Positions 43,276 through 51,940 of a stretch of DNA of 64,000 bases are shown in pieces (within the stretch, counting starts at the first letter, position 1; the number at the start of each line of letters is the position of its first letter). Under the pieces are notes generated by a model. It made no database searches. It worked only from the letters and a program-made list of their open reading frames with translations, and was not told the DNA's origin. Where the stretch lies: assembly GCF_026241895.1 (NCBI RefSeq), contig NZ_JAPJIV010000026.1, positions 41,201 through 105,200 on the forward strand. The letters are read 5' to 3'. A program made the position numbers and the translations under genes. Source of the DNA: Pseudomonas sp. RIT-562 (GTDB taxonomy: Bacteria > Pseudomonadota > Gammaproteobacteria > Pseudomonadales > Pseudomonadaceae).

Positions 43276-44388
43276 TTACTCTTCCAGGCGCCGGACCAGC
43301 TCGCGGCCGACTGCACACAGCAGTTCGTCCGCGCCATGGGCGGCAATCAGTTGAAGGCCTACCGGGAGTCCCGAAGCGCTTTCCAGGGGAATGCTCAGAG
43401 CCGGGTGACCGGAAAGGTTGAATGCGCGCACCAGGGAGGTCATCCCCAGCGCGGCGCGAGTGTCGGCCGCATCGGCGACCAGCAAGGGAAAATCGGGCAT
43501 GGTCGGCAGCGCCAGGATCGGCGTGATGGCCAGGGCGGCGTCCACCTCGGCGGTGAACGCACGTCGCACCAGTTCAGCTTCGGCAACGGACTCGGCAGAG
43601 GTCAGGCTGGCGGCGCGCAGGCGGTCGGCAACGTCCTGGCCGACCCGACCGGTTTCCAGCAGATGGCCGCACGCAGCCCAGGTTTCGGCGTTGATCACCG
43701 CCATACCGGCGCCGTAAGCCGCCGACATGCCAGGCAGTGATTGTTCGGTCAGCGTGAACCGCGAACGCTCCAGCGCCTGGCTCACAACCGCCTGAACCTG
43801 ATCGTCGGCGGGCACTGCGACCACACCAATGCAGAGGTTTTCCGGGACCGCGGCCACGTTGAAACTAGGATCAATAACGTGCATGGCAGCAATCAGGCTG
43901 TCCATGTCCCGCGCCAGCGGACCTACACAATCGAGGGTGCTGCGCGCCGGCATGACACCCTGGCGACTGACCCGGCCGAAGGTTGGCTTGAGGCCGAACA
44001 CGCCACAGCACGCTGCAGGAATGCGCACCGAACCACCGGTATCGGTGCCCAGCGCGAAGTCGCAAAGGCCCGCCGCCACCGCTGCCGCCGAACCACTGGA
44101 CGAGCCACCCGGGATGTAACCCGGATAACGCGGATTGGCCGCAGTGCCGGTCCAGGCGTTGAGGCCGGTGGTGCCGAAGGCCAGTTCGTGCAGGCTGGTT
44201 TTACCGGTGATCCGGCAGCCTGCATCCAGGACCGCCTGAACCACTTGGGCATGTTCACGGGCGGCGGGTGCATCGGCCAGTGCCTGGCTGGAAGCGCGGG
44301 TCGAATAGCCGGCGATGTCGATGGTGTCTTTCACCATGACCGAAGGGCCGCTCCCGCCTAGGGCTAAATCCTCGACAACAATCGACAT
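43276..44388 (-). CDS. iacH: Amidase-signature protein of the iac operon
   Basis: The 370-residue protein has the amidase signature with the Ser-cisSer-Lys triad visible: K in VMVKDTIDIAG, the cis-Ser in GGSSSGSAAAVAAG and the nucleophile in GTDTGGSVRIPAA. It is short for the family. As iacH it may hydrolyse an amide such as indole-3-acetamide or a conjugate, but this is unproven. It is the promoter-proximal gene. ATG 44388 follows AGGTAAAGAGC; ATG 44415 is possible. Confidence 0.85.
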   Translation of the reverse strand: MSIVVEDLALGGSGPSVMVKDTIDIAGYSTRASSQALADAPAAREHAQVVQAVLDAGCRITGKTSLHELAFGTTGLNAWTGTAANPRYPGYIPGGSSSGSAAAVAAGLCDFALGTDTGGSVRIPAACCGVFGLKPTFGRVSRQGVMPARSTLDCVGPLARDMDSLIAAMHVIDPSFNVAAVPENLCIGVVAVPADDQVQAVVSQALERSRFTLTEQSLPGMSAAYGAGMAVINAETWAACGHLLETGRVGQDVADRLRAASLTSAESVAEAELVRRAFTAEVDAALAITPILALPTMPDFPLLVADAADTRAALGMTSLVRAFNLSGHPALSIPLESASGLPVGLQLIAAHGADELLCAVGRELVRRLEE

Positions 44389-44467
44389 GCTCTTTACCTG
44401 CTCGTTATGTGTCATCAGAACGGACGCCCTCGGCAAGAAGGCGCTGCAATCGCTTAAATCTAAAATC

Positions 44468-44480
44468 GTAATATTTACGT
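44468..44480. promoter_or_regulatory. Palindrome upstream of iacH, candidate regulator site
   Basis: CGTAATATTTACG has five-base arms around TAT, about 80 bp upstream of the chosen iacH start. It could be a MarR-type (IacR) operator, but no second copy was found. Confidence 0.3.
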
Positions 44481-44741
44481 GAAATGTCAATTGAATTTTA
44501 CCGAATGAAATAGTGTGTATTTTCGGTGCAGATTTTCCCGACGCGCACCAGCTGCGTGCAATTTGGTAACACCTGCGAAATACGCAAAATCACCGTATAA
44601 AACGTTTTTAATCGTTATAAATCATGATCTTATGACACATAGGCAGAACAAACAGGGACAAATATTTCCAAAAATTTCGAGCAAGGTCCCAGGTCAAAAA
44701 CCGACGCGCAAAAAAATAATTTGGTGAAAATATGGCCGTGC

Positions 44742-44770
44742 AAAACACCTAAAAAACAGGTGTTTTTTTG
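44742..44770 (+). terminator. Terminator-like hairpin in the iac/ABC divergent region
   Basis: AAAACACCT and AGGTGTTTT form a nine-bp stem around AAAAAAC and are followed by a T-run. No gene precedes it on this strand, so it may be an attenuator in a long leader or a boundary between the divergent transcripts. Confidence 0.5.
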
Positions 44771-44957
44771 AATTTTTTCATGGGCTTTTTTCGACTGATT
44801 CCAGGCTTGTTGATTCAGATCAAAGCCTTGTTCGGCATGGTGTGGTGGCTACTTGCCCTGCCCCGAGACAGCGCTTTTGCACCCTGTCAAAACCCTCCTT
44901 CTGGGCAGTCTCCAGGCGAGCCCCGTGGAGGCCCCGGTAACACCCGTGGGCGGTGCA

Positions 44958-44973
44958 CCAGAAAATTTTCTGG
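44958..44973. promoter_or_regulatory. Perfect 16-bp palindrome overlapping a sigma-54-like box
   Basis: CCAGAAAATTTTCTGG is fully symmetrical. It overlaps the TGG of the sigma-54-like -24 element, which is what a repressor site at that promoter would look like. Confidence 0.45.
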
Positions 44974-44986
44974 CATGCAATCTGCT
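44971..44986 (+). promoter_or_regulatory. Candidate sigma-54 (-24/-12) promoter of the second ABC importer
   Basis: TGGCATGCAATCTGCT matches TGGCACG-N4-TTGCW at both invariant doublets: GG and GC stand at the correct spacing. It ends about 122 bp before the binding-protein ATG. No sigma-54 activator gene is in the window. Confidence 0.35.
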
Positions 44987-45108
44987 CTTTGGTCTGGCAG
45001 CAGTTAGAAAAAAAACAGGGCCGTACCTTGGGCCGCTCTTGCATCACAGGGTGATCAGCGCGGTCGGCCATTAGCCTTTTGCAGCGTTGCAACTCTTCGG
45101 AGAAAGTC

Positions 45109-46260
45109 ATGCTTTTCAGAAAAGCCGTGTCCACGTTGTTGTTGAGTGCCGCCTGCGCCGCCGCCGCGCAGGCTGAAGTGAAAATCGGTGTCATCACCTC
45201 CTCCACCGGGCCGATCGCACTGGTCGGCCTGCCACAGAAGAACACCGTGCCGTTATTGCCGACCCAGGCCGGCGACCAGACGGTCAAATACATTTCCCTG
45301 GATGACGCGAGCGACCCGACGGCGACGGTGAAAGCCCTGAAAAAGCTGATCGACGAAGAAAAGGTCGATGCCATCATCGGCCCGAGCGGTTCTCCCAATG
45401 CCATGGGCGTGATCCAGTTCGTCGCCGAAGCGGGCGTGCCACTGCTGGCTCCGGTGGGCACCGCCGCCGTGGTGCTGCCGATGACCGAACAGAAGAAATG
45501 GGTATTCAAGACCACACAAAACGATGACCTGATCGCCAAGGCGCTGTTCGAACACATGGCCAAGAAAGGCGTGAAGACCCTTGGCTTCATTGGCACTGGC
45601 GACCCCTATGGCGAGAACTGGGCCAAGGTCATGGCCGGCCTGGCGGCGCAGCAGAACATCAAGGTCCTGGCCAATGAGCGCTTCCAGCGCCAGGACACCT
45701 CGGTGACCGGGCAGAGCCTGAAAATCCTCGCCGCGCGTCCCGATGCGGTGTTGGTCGCAGCGCCCGGCAGCTCGGCAGTGATGCCGCAGACCACCCTGTT
45801 CGACCAGGGCTATCGCGGCCAGGTGTACCAGACTCACGGCGCCGCATTGCCGGACTTCCTCAAGCTCGGCGGCAAGAAAGTCGAGGGCACCGTCCTGGCC
45901 GCCAGCCTGATGCTGGTCCTCGATGAAATCCCCGACAGCCACCCTTCGAAGAAAATCGCCAGCGACTACACCGCCGCCTACGAAAAGCTCAACGGCAGCA
46001 AACCGGCGACCTTCGGCGGCAACACGTTCGACGCCGGCCTGCTGCTGCAACAGGCGATCCCGATTGCCTCGGCCAAAGCAGCGCCTGGCACTGCCGAGTT
46101 CCGTGCGGCCCTGCGTGATGCGCTTGAGCAAAGCCACGAACTGGCCGGCACCCAAGGCGTTTACAACATGACCGCGCAAGACCACAGCGGCTTTGACGAG
46201 CGCGGGCGCGAACTGATCGTGGTGAAGAACGGCAACTGGATGTTGTTGCAGGACAACTGA
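45109..46260 (+). CDS. ABC transporter periplasmic substrate-binding protein, HAAT type, probable indole-3-acetate importer
   Basis: The 383-residue LivK-like protein has a signal peptide (MLFRKAVSTLLLSAACAAAAQA|E) and a type I fold opening VKIGVITSSTGPIALVG. ATG 45109 follows CGGAGAAAG. It leads an importer divergent from iacHABICDEFG, so an indole-acetate or other aromatic-acid ligand is likely; this is inferred. Confidence 0.87.
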   Translation: MLFRKAVSTLLLSAACAAAAQAEVKIGVITSSTGPIALVGLPQKNTVPLLPTQAGDQTVKYISLDDASDPTATVKALKKLIDEEKVDAIIGPSGSPNAMGVIQFVAEAGVPLLAPVGTAAVVLPMTEQKKWVFKTTQNDDLIAKALFEHMAKKGVKTLGFIGTGDPYGENWAKVMAGLAAQQNIKVLANERFQRQDTSVTGQSLKILAARPDAVLVAAPGSSAVMPQTTLFDQGYRGQVYQTHGAALPDFLKLGGKKVEGTVLAASLMLVLDEIPDSHPSKKIASDYTAAYEKLNGSKPATFGGNTFDAGLLLQQAIPIASAKAAPGTAEFRAALRDALEQSHELAGTQGVYNMTAQDHSGFDERGRELIVVKNGNWMLLQDN

Positions 46261-46285
46261 CCCGGGCGCACAGCCCGCTGCCCGA

Positions 46286-46313
46286 CCGCCGGCGAGCCGA
46301 CCTGCGCCGGCGG
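46286..46313 (+). other. Intercistronic stem-loop between binding protein and permease
   Basis: CCGCCGGCG and CGCCGGCGG form a nine-bp GC stem with a ten-base loop, placed as in the first importer at 27270-27295. Confidence 0.55.
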
Positions 46314-46352
46314 GCGGGCCTGATATTCAATCTGTAGAAAAGAGCTCTCATT

Positions 46353-47390
46353 ATGAATTTCCAGATAGCCATGCTGCTGGGCCAGGACGGCATGACCAAT
46401 GGCGCGATCTACGCGCTGCTGGCCCTGTCGATCCTCCTGGTGTTCACCGTGACGCGGATCCTGTTGATCCCCCAGGGTGAATTCGTGACCTATGGCGCCT
46501 TGACCATGGCCACTTTGCAAAGCGGTCACCCGACTGCACTGGTCTGGCTGCTGCTCGGCCTGACGCTGATCGATTGCGCACTCGATCTCTGGGGCGCGGC
46601 GCGCTCCAGCCAGGCGTTTCGCTTTCCCACCCGTATTGTGTTCAAGCTCGGTTATGCCGGGCTGTTGGCGGTGCTGATCAACACCCTGCCGCTGGCCGAA
46701 TTGCCGATGGCCGTCCAGGCGCTGCTGACCCTGGCGCTGGTCGTACCGCTGGGCCCGCAGATCTACCGCCTGGTGTTCCAGCCGATCGCGTCGGCCAGCT
46801 CGCTGGTACTGCTGATCGTGTCGATCGCGGTGCACGTCAGCATGGTCGGTATCGCGCTACTGCTGTTCGGTCCTGAAGGTGCGCGCACCCGGCCATTCTC
46901 CGAGGCCGGCCTGGAGTTGGGCCCGGTGACATTCAACAGCCAGACACTCTGGGTGCTGGCGGTGTCGCTGGGGCTGATCATCGGCCTGTATCTGTTCTTC
47001 GAGCGCACGTTGTATGGCAAGGCCTTGCGTGCGACGGCGGTGAATCGCATGGGCGCACGGCTGATGGGCATCTCGCCGACGCTTGCCGGCAAGTCGACGT
47101 TCCTTCTTGCCGCGCTGATTGGCACCCTTTCAGGAATTTTGATCGCGCCGATCACCACGCTGTATTTCGACTCCGGTTTTGTCATCAGCCTCAAGGGTTT
47201 TGTCGGCGCGATCATCGGCGGGCTGGTCAGCTATCCGGTTGCTGCGCTGGGCGCCCTGGCGGTGGGCCTGATCGAGGCGTTCTCGATGTTCTGGGCCAGT
47301 ACCTATAAAGAAATCATCGTGTTCACCCTGATCATTCCGTTCCTGCTTTGGCGTTCGTTCACCAGCCGTCATGTGGAGGAAGAAGAATGA
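46353..47390 (+). CDS. ABC transporter permease, LivH type
   Basis: The 345-residue permease has LivH features (NGAIYALLALSILLVFTVTRILLIPQGEFVTYG near the N terminus and GAIIGGLVSYPVAALGALAVGLIEAF near the C terminus). It is longer than the paralogue at 27333 because of an extra loop around residues 70-100. Its stop overlaps the next ATG. Confidence 0.88.
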   Translation: MNFQIAMLLGQDGMTNGAIYALLALSILLVFTVTRILLIPQGEFVTYGALTMATLQSGHPTALVWLLLGLTLIDCALDLWGAARSSQAFRFPTRIVFKLGYAGLLAVLINTLPLAELPMAVQALLTLALVVPLGPQIYRLVFQPIASASSLVLLIVSIAVHVSMVGIALLLFGPEGARTRPFSEAGLELGPVTFNSQTLWVLAVSLGLIIGLYLFFERTLYGKALRATAVNRMGARLMGISPTLAGKSTFLLAALIGTLSGILIAPITTLYFDSGFVISLKGFVGAIIGGLVSYPVAALGALAVGLIEAFSMFWASTYKEIIVFTLIIPFLLWRSFTSRHVEEEE

Positions 47391-49189
47391 ATCCGCGTTA
47401 TCTGTTACTTGCCCTGTTGCTAGTGGTGGGCGTCGCCCCGCTGCTGTTGCCGCCGTACTACGTGACCCTGCTCAACTACATCGGCATGTACGCCCTGGTG
47501 GTACTGGGGCTGGTGTTGCTCACCGGCGTGGGCGGCATGACCAGTTTTGGCCAAGCCGCATTCGTTGGCCTGGGCGCCTACACTTCGGCGTACCTGACCA
47601 CCACCGAACAGTTACCGTCCTGGCTTGCCTGGGCCGGCACCTCGCCCTGGCTGACGCTGCTGGTGGGCGTGGTGCTCACCGCCTCGGTGGCGCTGATTCT
47701 CGGTGCGCTGACGCTCAAGTTGTCCGGGCACTACCTGCCGCTCGGAACGATTGCCTGGGGCTTGTCGCTGTACTACCTGTTCGGCACCCTGGAGTCATTG
47801 GGTGGGCATACGGGCGTGGGTGGCCTGCCGTCGATTTCGTTGTTCGGCCTGAAACTGGACAAGGGCGAGGACATTTTCTACCTGATCTGGGCACTGCTGC
47901 TGGTGGCCATCGTCATCACCCAAAACCTTCTCAACTCCCGCGAAGGCCGGGCCATTCGTGCGCTCAAGGGCGGCCAGGTCATGGCCGAGTCGATGGGCGT
48001 GAACACCTTCCGCTCGAAGATGGTGATTTTCGTTATCTCTGCAGTGTTTGCGGCGATTTCCGGCTGGCTGTACGCCCACACCCAACGCTTCGTCAACCCG
48101 ACGCCGTTTGGCTTGAACATGGGGATCGACTACCTGTTCATGGCCCTGATCGGCGGGGTTGGCAGTGTCTGGGGCGCCCTGCTCGGCGCTGGCATCCTGA
48201 CGATGCTCAAGCAATGGCTGCAGGACTGGTTGCCGCATTTGCTGGGCAATACCGGCAACTACGAAATCATCGTGTTCGGCATCCTCATCGTGGTGCTGAT
48301 GCAACGCGCGCCCGGAGGCCTGTGGCCGTTGCTGACGCGGCTGGTACCGGCCCGCTGGCAGGTGCGCGGCAAAGCCCGCAAAGTCGACGCAAACACCACT
48401 CCCCTGCCGCGTCGGCAACTGCCCAAGCATGGCGAACTGATCCTTGAAGCCCGGCATGTGACCAAGCGTTTTGGCGGGCTGGTCGCGAACAATGACATGA
48501 GCCTGGAGATCCGCTCCGGCGAGATCCTCGCCCTGATCGGCCCCAACGGTGCCGGCAAGAGCACCATGTTCAACCAGCTCTCCGGGGTCGATACCCCAAC
48601 CAGTGGCGACGTGCTGTTCATGGGTCGCAAGATCAACGGCCTGAGCTCGCGGCAAGTCGCCCGCCTGGGCATGAGCCGCACCTTCCAGCACGTGAAACTG
48701 CTGGGCAACATGAGCGTGCTGGAGAACGTCGCCATTGGCGCGCATTTGCGTGGAACCCAGGGCGTGCTGGCGGCCGCCCTGCACCTGGAGCGTCGCGAGG
48801 AGGCCGAGTTGCTCGGCGAAGCCCGGCGTCAGCTGGAACGCGTCGGCCTGGGTGAATACCTCCATGCCGAGGCTGGAAGCTTGTCCCTCGGCCAGCAGCG
48901 CATCCTCGAAATCGCCCGCGCCCTGTGCGCCGACCCATGCCTGCTGCTGCTCGATGAACCCGCCGCTGGCCTGCGCCACAAGGAGAAGGAAGCCCTGGGC
49001 ATCCTGCTCAGCCGCCTGCGCAGCGAAGGCATGGCAATTCTGCTGGTCGAGCACGACATGGACTTCGTGATGGGCCTGGTGGATCGCGTGGTGGTCATGG
49101 AATTTGGCCAGCGGATCGCCCAAGGCTTGCCCGAAGACGTACAGAAGGATCCGGCAGTGCTGGAAGCCTATCTGGGAGGAGTTGAATGA
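47387..49189 (+). CDS. Fused ABC permease-ATPase (LivM-LivG)
   Basis: The 600-residue protein joins a LivM-type permease (residues about 1-325, with GGMTSFGQAAFVGLGAYTSA and LIGGVGSVWGALLGAG) to a LivG-type ATPase (about 345-600, with Walker A GPNGAGKST, signature LSLGQQRILEIARAL and Walker B LLLLDEPAAGL). The frame is continuous through a basic linker. The first importer in this window keeps these as two genes. ATG 47387 has GGAGGAAGAAG ahead of it. Confidence 0.9.
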   Translation: MNPRYLLLALLLVVGVAPLLLPPYYVTLLNYIGMYALVVLGLVLLTGVGGMTSFGQAAFVGLGAYTSAYLTTTEQLPSWLAWAGTSPWLTLLVGVVLTASVALILGALTLKLSGHYLPLGTIAWGLSLYYLFGTLESLGGHTGVGGLPSISLFGLKLDKGEDIFYLIWALLLVAIVITQNLLNSREGRAIRALKGGQVMAESMGVNTFRSKMVIFVISAVFAAISGWLYAHTQRFVNPTPFGLNMGIDYLFMALIGGVGSVWGALLGAGILTMLKQWLQDWLPHLLGNTGNYEIIVFGILIVVLMQRAPGGLWPLLTRLVPARWQVRGKARKVDANTTPLPRRQLPKHGELILEARHVTKRFGGLVANNDMSLEIRSGEILALIGPNGAGKSTMFNQLSGVDTPTSGDVLFMGRKINGLSSRQVARLGMSRTFQHVKLLGNMSVLENVAIGAHLRGTQGVLAAALHLERREEAELLGEARRQLERVGLGEYLHAEAGSLSLGQQRILEIARALCADPCLLLLDEPAAGLRHKEKEALGILLSRLRSEGMAILLVEHDMDFVMGLVDRVVVMEFGQRIAQGLPEDVQKDPAVLEAYLGGVE

Positions 49190-49980
49190 TGAACATGCAA
49201 GTGGAACCGCAGCTCGCGCCGCGTAACCAGGTCGATGACGCGGTGCTTGAGATCAAGGATCTGAGCGTGGCCTACGGCAAGGTCGAAGCGCTGAGCAACG
49301 CCAGCCTGACGGTGGGCAAGGGCCAGATCGTGACGGTGATCGGCCCCAATGGCGCCGGCAAGACCACCCTGCTGTCGGCGATCATGGGCGTGCTCGGCTC
49401 CCGGGGCCAGGTGCATTTCGACGGCAGCCTGGAAACCCTGCCGGAAGTGGAAGTGATGGTCTCGCGAGGCCTGGGCCTGGTGCCGGAAAAACGCGAGCTG
49501 TTCACCAGCATGAGCGTGGCCGACAACTTGCTGCTCGGCGCCTTTCAACGGCATCGTCGGGGTGACCGGCGCTACAGCGAGACCCTGGCCGAAGTGTATG
49601 AGCTGTTCCCGCGCCTGTGGGAACGCCGCGAGCAACTGGCGGCGACCTTGTCTGGTGGTGAGCGGCAGATGCTCGCGGTGGGCTGCGCGCTGATGGCCAA
49701 GCCCAAGCTGCTGATGCTCGATGAGCCGAGCCTGGGGCTGGCGCCCCTGATTACCCGGGAGATTTTCCGCATCATCACGTCCCTGCGCGAGCACGGGGTG
49801 TCGATTTTGCTGGTGGAGCAGAACGCGCGCGCTGCGTTGCGGGTGGCCGATTATGCGTACGTCCTGGAGACGGGGCAGATTGCGATGCAGGGCCCGGCCC
49901 AGCAACTGGCGGATGATCCGCGGGTGATCGATGCGTATCTGGGGTTGGCGAGCAAGCATCAGGAGATGCTCGCGACGTGA
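49186..49980 (+). CDS. ABC transporter ATPase, LivF type
   Basis: The 264-residue ATPase has Walker A GPNGAGKTT, signature LSGGERQMLAVGCAL and Walker B LLMLDEPSLGLAP. It has an N-terminal extension of about 25 residues relative to the paralogue at 30010. The ATG overlaps the previous stop by four bases. Confidence 0.9.
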   Translation: MMNMQVEPQLAPRNQVDDAVLEIKDLSVAYGKVEALSNASLTVGKGQIVTVIGPNGAGKTTLLSAIMGVLGSRGQVHFDGSLETLPEVEVMVSRGLGLVPEKRELFTSMSVADNLLLGAFQRHRRGDRRYSETLAEVYELFPRLWERREQLAATLSGGERQMLAVGCALMAKPKLLMLDEPSLGLAPLITREIFRIITSLREHGVSILLVEQNARAALRVADYAYVLETGQIAMQGPAQQLADDPRVIDAYLGLASKHQEMLAT

Positions 49981-49992
49981 CCATTTTGACGC

Positions 49993-50083
49993 TCCCTGTA
50001 GGAGTCGGCTTGCCGGCGATGGGGCCCTTGAGCCGTGCGTCGACCTGGCGGACGCCATCGCCGGCAAGCCAGCTCCTACGGGG
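49993..50083. repeat. REP inverted pair
   Basis: CTGTAGGAGTCGGCTTGCCG and CGGCAAGCCAGCTCCTACGG face each other around a 45-bp spacer, between the importer and the next gene. Confidence 0.8.
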
Positions 50084-50150
50084 ATTGCGGTGAGTCCGCT
50101 GGGCTGATCATCGCCTGAGTGGGCGCCTTGTTGAATTATGTGGAGCTACG

Positions 50151-51137
50151 ATGAACCCTTCCCTCCTGCGCATCGGCATTGCCGGTGCCGGTGCCATTGG
50201 TTGCACCCTGGCCGCGCGACTGGCGGCCTGCGGTCATCAGGTCAATGTGCTGGCCCGCGGTGAAACCCTGGCCGCCATCCGCCGTGACGGCATTCATTTG
50301 TCCGATCTGGACGGCGAGCACCACGTGCGGGTCGAGGCCAGTGACAGCGCGGCCAGCCTGGGCGAGCAAGACCTGATTTTCCTCTGCACCAAGGCCCAGG
50401 GCCTGGCCAGCCTGCTACCGCAGTTGCAGCCGATGATCGGCGCCGAGACGGTGGTGATCCCGGTGGTCAATGGCGTGCCCTGGTGGTACTTCCATGGCGA
50501 AGGCGGACGCTACGACGGACGCCGGGTGAATGCGGTCGATCCACAGTCGGTGCTCAGCCAGGCCCTGGACCTGCGGCACGTCATCGGCTGCGTGGTGTTC
50601 ATCACCGCACATTGCCCAGCCCCCGCCATCACCGAGTCCCGGACCCCGCACCTGATGATTTTCGGTGAGCCCGACAACCGTCTCAGCCCGCGCCTGGAGC
50701 AAGTACGCGCGCTGATCGAAAGCGTCGGAATCGAGGCGCGGGCCACCGACCGCATCCGCGACAATCTGTGGACCAAGATCATCGCCAACATCACTTCCAA
50801 CCCGCTCTCCGTCATCACCGGCGCCACCCTCGAGCAGCTTTACAGCCTGCCGGAACTGCGCGAGGTGGTTAGCAGTTGCCTGCACGAAACCCTGCTGACC
50901 GCCGCCGCTCACGGCGCGCGAGTGAGCATCGACCCGCAGACTTTTCTCGAACTCGGCGCCGGCATGGGCGCCGTGCGCACCTCGATGCTGCAGGACTATG
51001 ACAAAGGCCGCCCACTGGAACTGGCCGCCATCGGTGACGCGGTGCTGGAACTGGCCGATTGCATGGCGATCCCGATGCCCGTCACCCGCCACCTTATCGC
51101 CCTCGCCCGTTTTCGCGGGGAACAGGCTCGCCCCTGA
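50151..51137 (+). CDS. Ketopantoate reductase-family (ApbA/PanE) oxidoreductase
   Basis: The 328-residue protein has the N-terminal Rossmann motif IGIAGAGAIGCTLAARL and the C-terminal helical domain with NLWTKIIANITSNPLSVITG. The family reduces 2-dehydropantoate, but paralogues in catabolic clusters act on other 2-oxoacids. It is followed at 23 bp by a class II aldolase gene, suggesting a joint pathway rather than pantothenate synthesis. GGAG precedes the ATG. Confidence 0.83.
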   Translation: MNPSLLRIGIAGAGAIGCTLAARLAACGHQVNVLARGETLAAIRRDGIHLSDLDGEHHVRVEASDSAASLGEQDLIFLCTKAQGLASLLPQLQPMIGAETVVIPVVNGVPWWYFHGEGGRYDGRRVNAVDPQSVLSQALDLRHVIGCVVFITAHCPAPAITESRTPHLMIFGEPDNRLSPRLEQVRALIESVGIEARATDRIRDNLWTKIIANITSNPLSVITGATLEQLYSLPELREVVSSCLHETLLTAAAHGARVSIDPQTFLELGAGMGAVRTSMLQDYDKGRPLELAAIGDAVLELADCMAIPMPVTRHLIALARFRGEQARP

Positions 51138-51160
51138 GCCATCCAGAAAAGGAATCCGAC

Positions 51161-51925
51161 ATGAACCAGACCGCACAGGCAACACCCCAGCAGTACAGCG
51201 ACGAAGAATGGGCACTGCGCGTGCAACTTGCGCACTGCTACCACCTGGTGGATTTCTTTGGCTGGACCGAGACCATCTTCAACCATATTTCCGCTCGCCT
51301 TCCCGGTCCGGCGCACCATTACCTGGTCAACCCGTTCGGGCTCAATTACACCGAAGTGACACCGGCCAACCTGCTCAAGGTCGACCTGCACGGCAAGAAA
51401 CTCGAAGACTCGCCTTACGACGGCAACCCGGCCGGTTTCGCCCTGCACAGCGCGGTGCACGGAGCGCGCGCGGACATTCAGTGCCTGATCCACACGCACA
51501 CCACGCCGATTTCCGCCATCGTCATGAAAAAGGCCGGCTTTGCCCATAACGACTTCTACGGCGCACAACTCTACGGACGGATTGGCTACCACACCTTCGA
51601 AGGCATCACCCTGTTCGACGAGGAAAAAGCCCGGATGATCGACAGCCTCGGCGACAAACACATCCTGGTGCTGCGCAACCACGGCATTGCAGTGGGCGAA
51701 AGCAGTATCGCCAAGGCGTTCTTCCTGTTGTGGACGGTGCAGCGCGCCGCCGAGATCCAGTGCCAGGCCGGCGCGTTGGGCGGCGAAGATAATCCGCTGC
51801 CGGAGGAGATCAGCCACAAGTGTGCCGATCTCACCGCCATGCTGATTCGCGACAGCGGCTTCGCGGTGAAATTCTTCGACGCCATGGTGCGCAAAATGCG
51901 CGCCGAACGCGGCCAGTGCTGGTAA
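51161..51925 (+). CDS. Class II aldolase/adducin-family protein
   Basis: The 254-residue protein has the zinc-histidine motif CLIHTHTTPISA, a third ligand in VLRNHGIAVGES and the N-terminal FNHISARLPG. Members include fuculose-phosphate aldolases and decarboxylases. It starts at ATG 51161 behind AAAAGGAA. Substrate unknown. Confidence 0.85.
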   Translation: MNQTAQATPQQYSDEEWALRVQLAHCYHLVDFFGWTETIFNHISARLPGPAHHYLVNPFGLNYTEVTPANLLKVDLHGKKLEDSPYDGNPAGFALHSAVHGARADIQCLIHTHTTPISAIVMKKAGFAHNDFYGAQLYGRIGYHTFEGITLFDEEKARMIDSLGDKHILVLRNHGIAVGESSIAKAFFLLWTVQRAAEIQCQAGALGGEDNPLPEEISHKCADLTAMLIRDSGFAVKFFDAMVRKMRAERGQCW

Positions 51926-51940
51926 TCCCAGGAGCGGTCA

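Larger units (their letters stand above)
44389..45108. other. 720-bp A/T-rich divergent control region between iacH and the second ABC importer
   Basis: I see no convincing gene; a 70-codon frame at 44515-44727 has no ribosome-binding site and odd composition. The region carries a CGTAA-TAT-TTACG palindrome near iacH, a hairpin with T-run at 44742-44770, a perfect 16-bp palindrome at 44958 and a sigma-54-like box at 44971. It is much longer and more A/T-rich than other gaps here, so it is probably the main control region of the indole-3-acetate genes. Confidence 0.7.

Noticed and set aside
44515..44727. 70-codon frame in the iac/ABC divergent region
   Set aside because: There is no ribosome-binding site, the composition is basic and unusual, and it overlaps likely control sequences.
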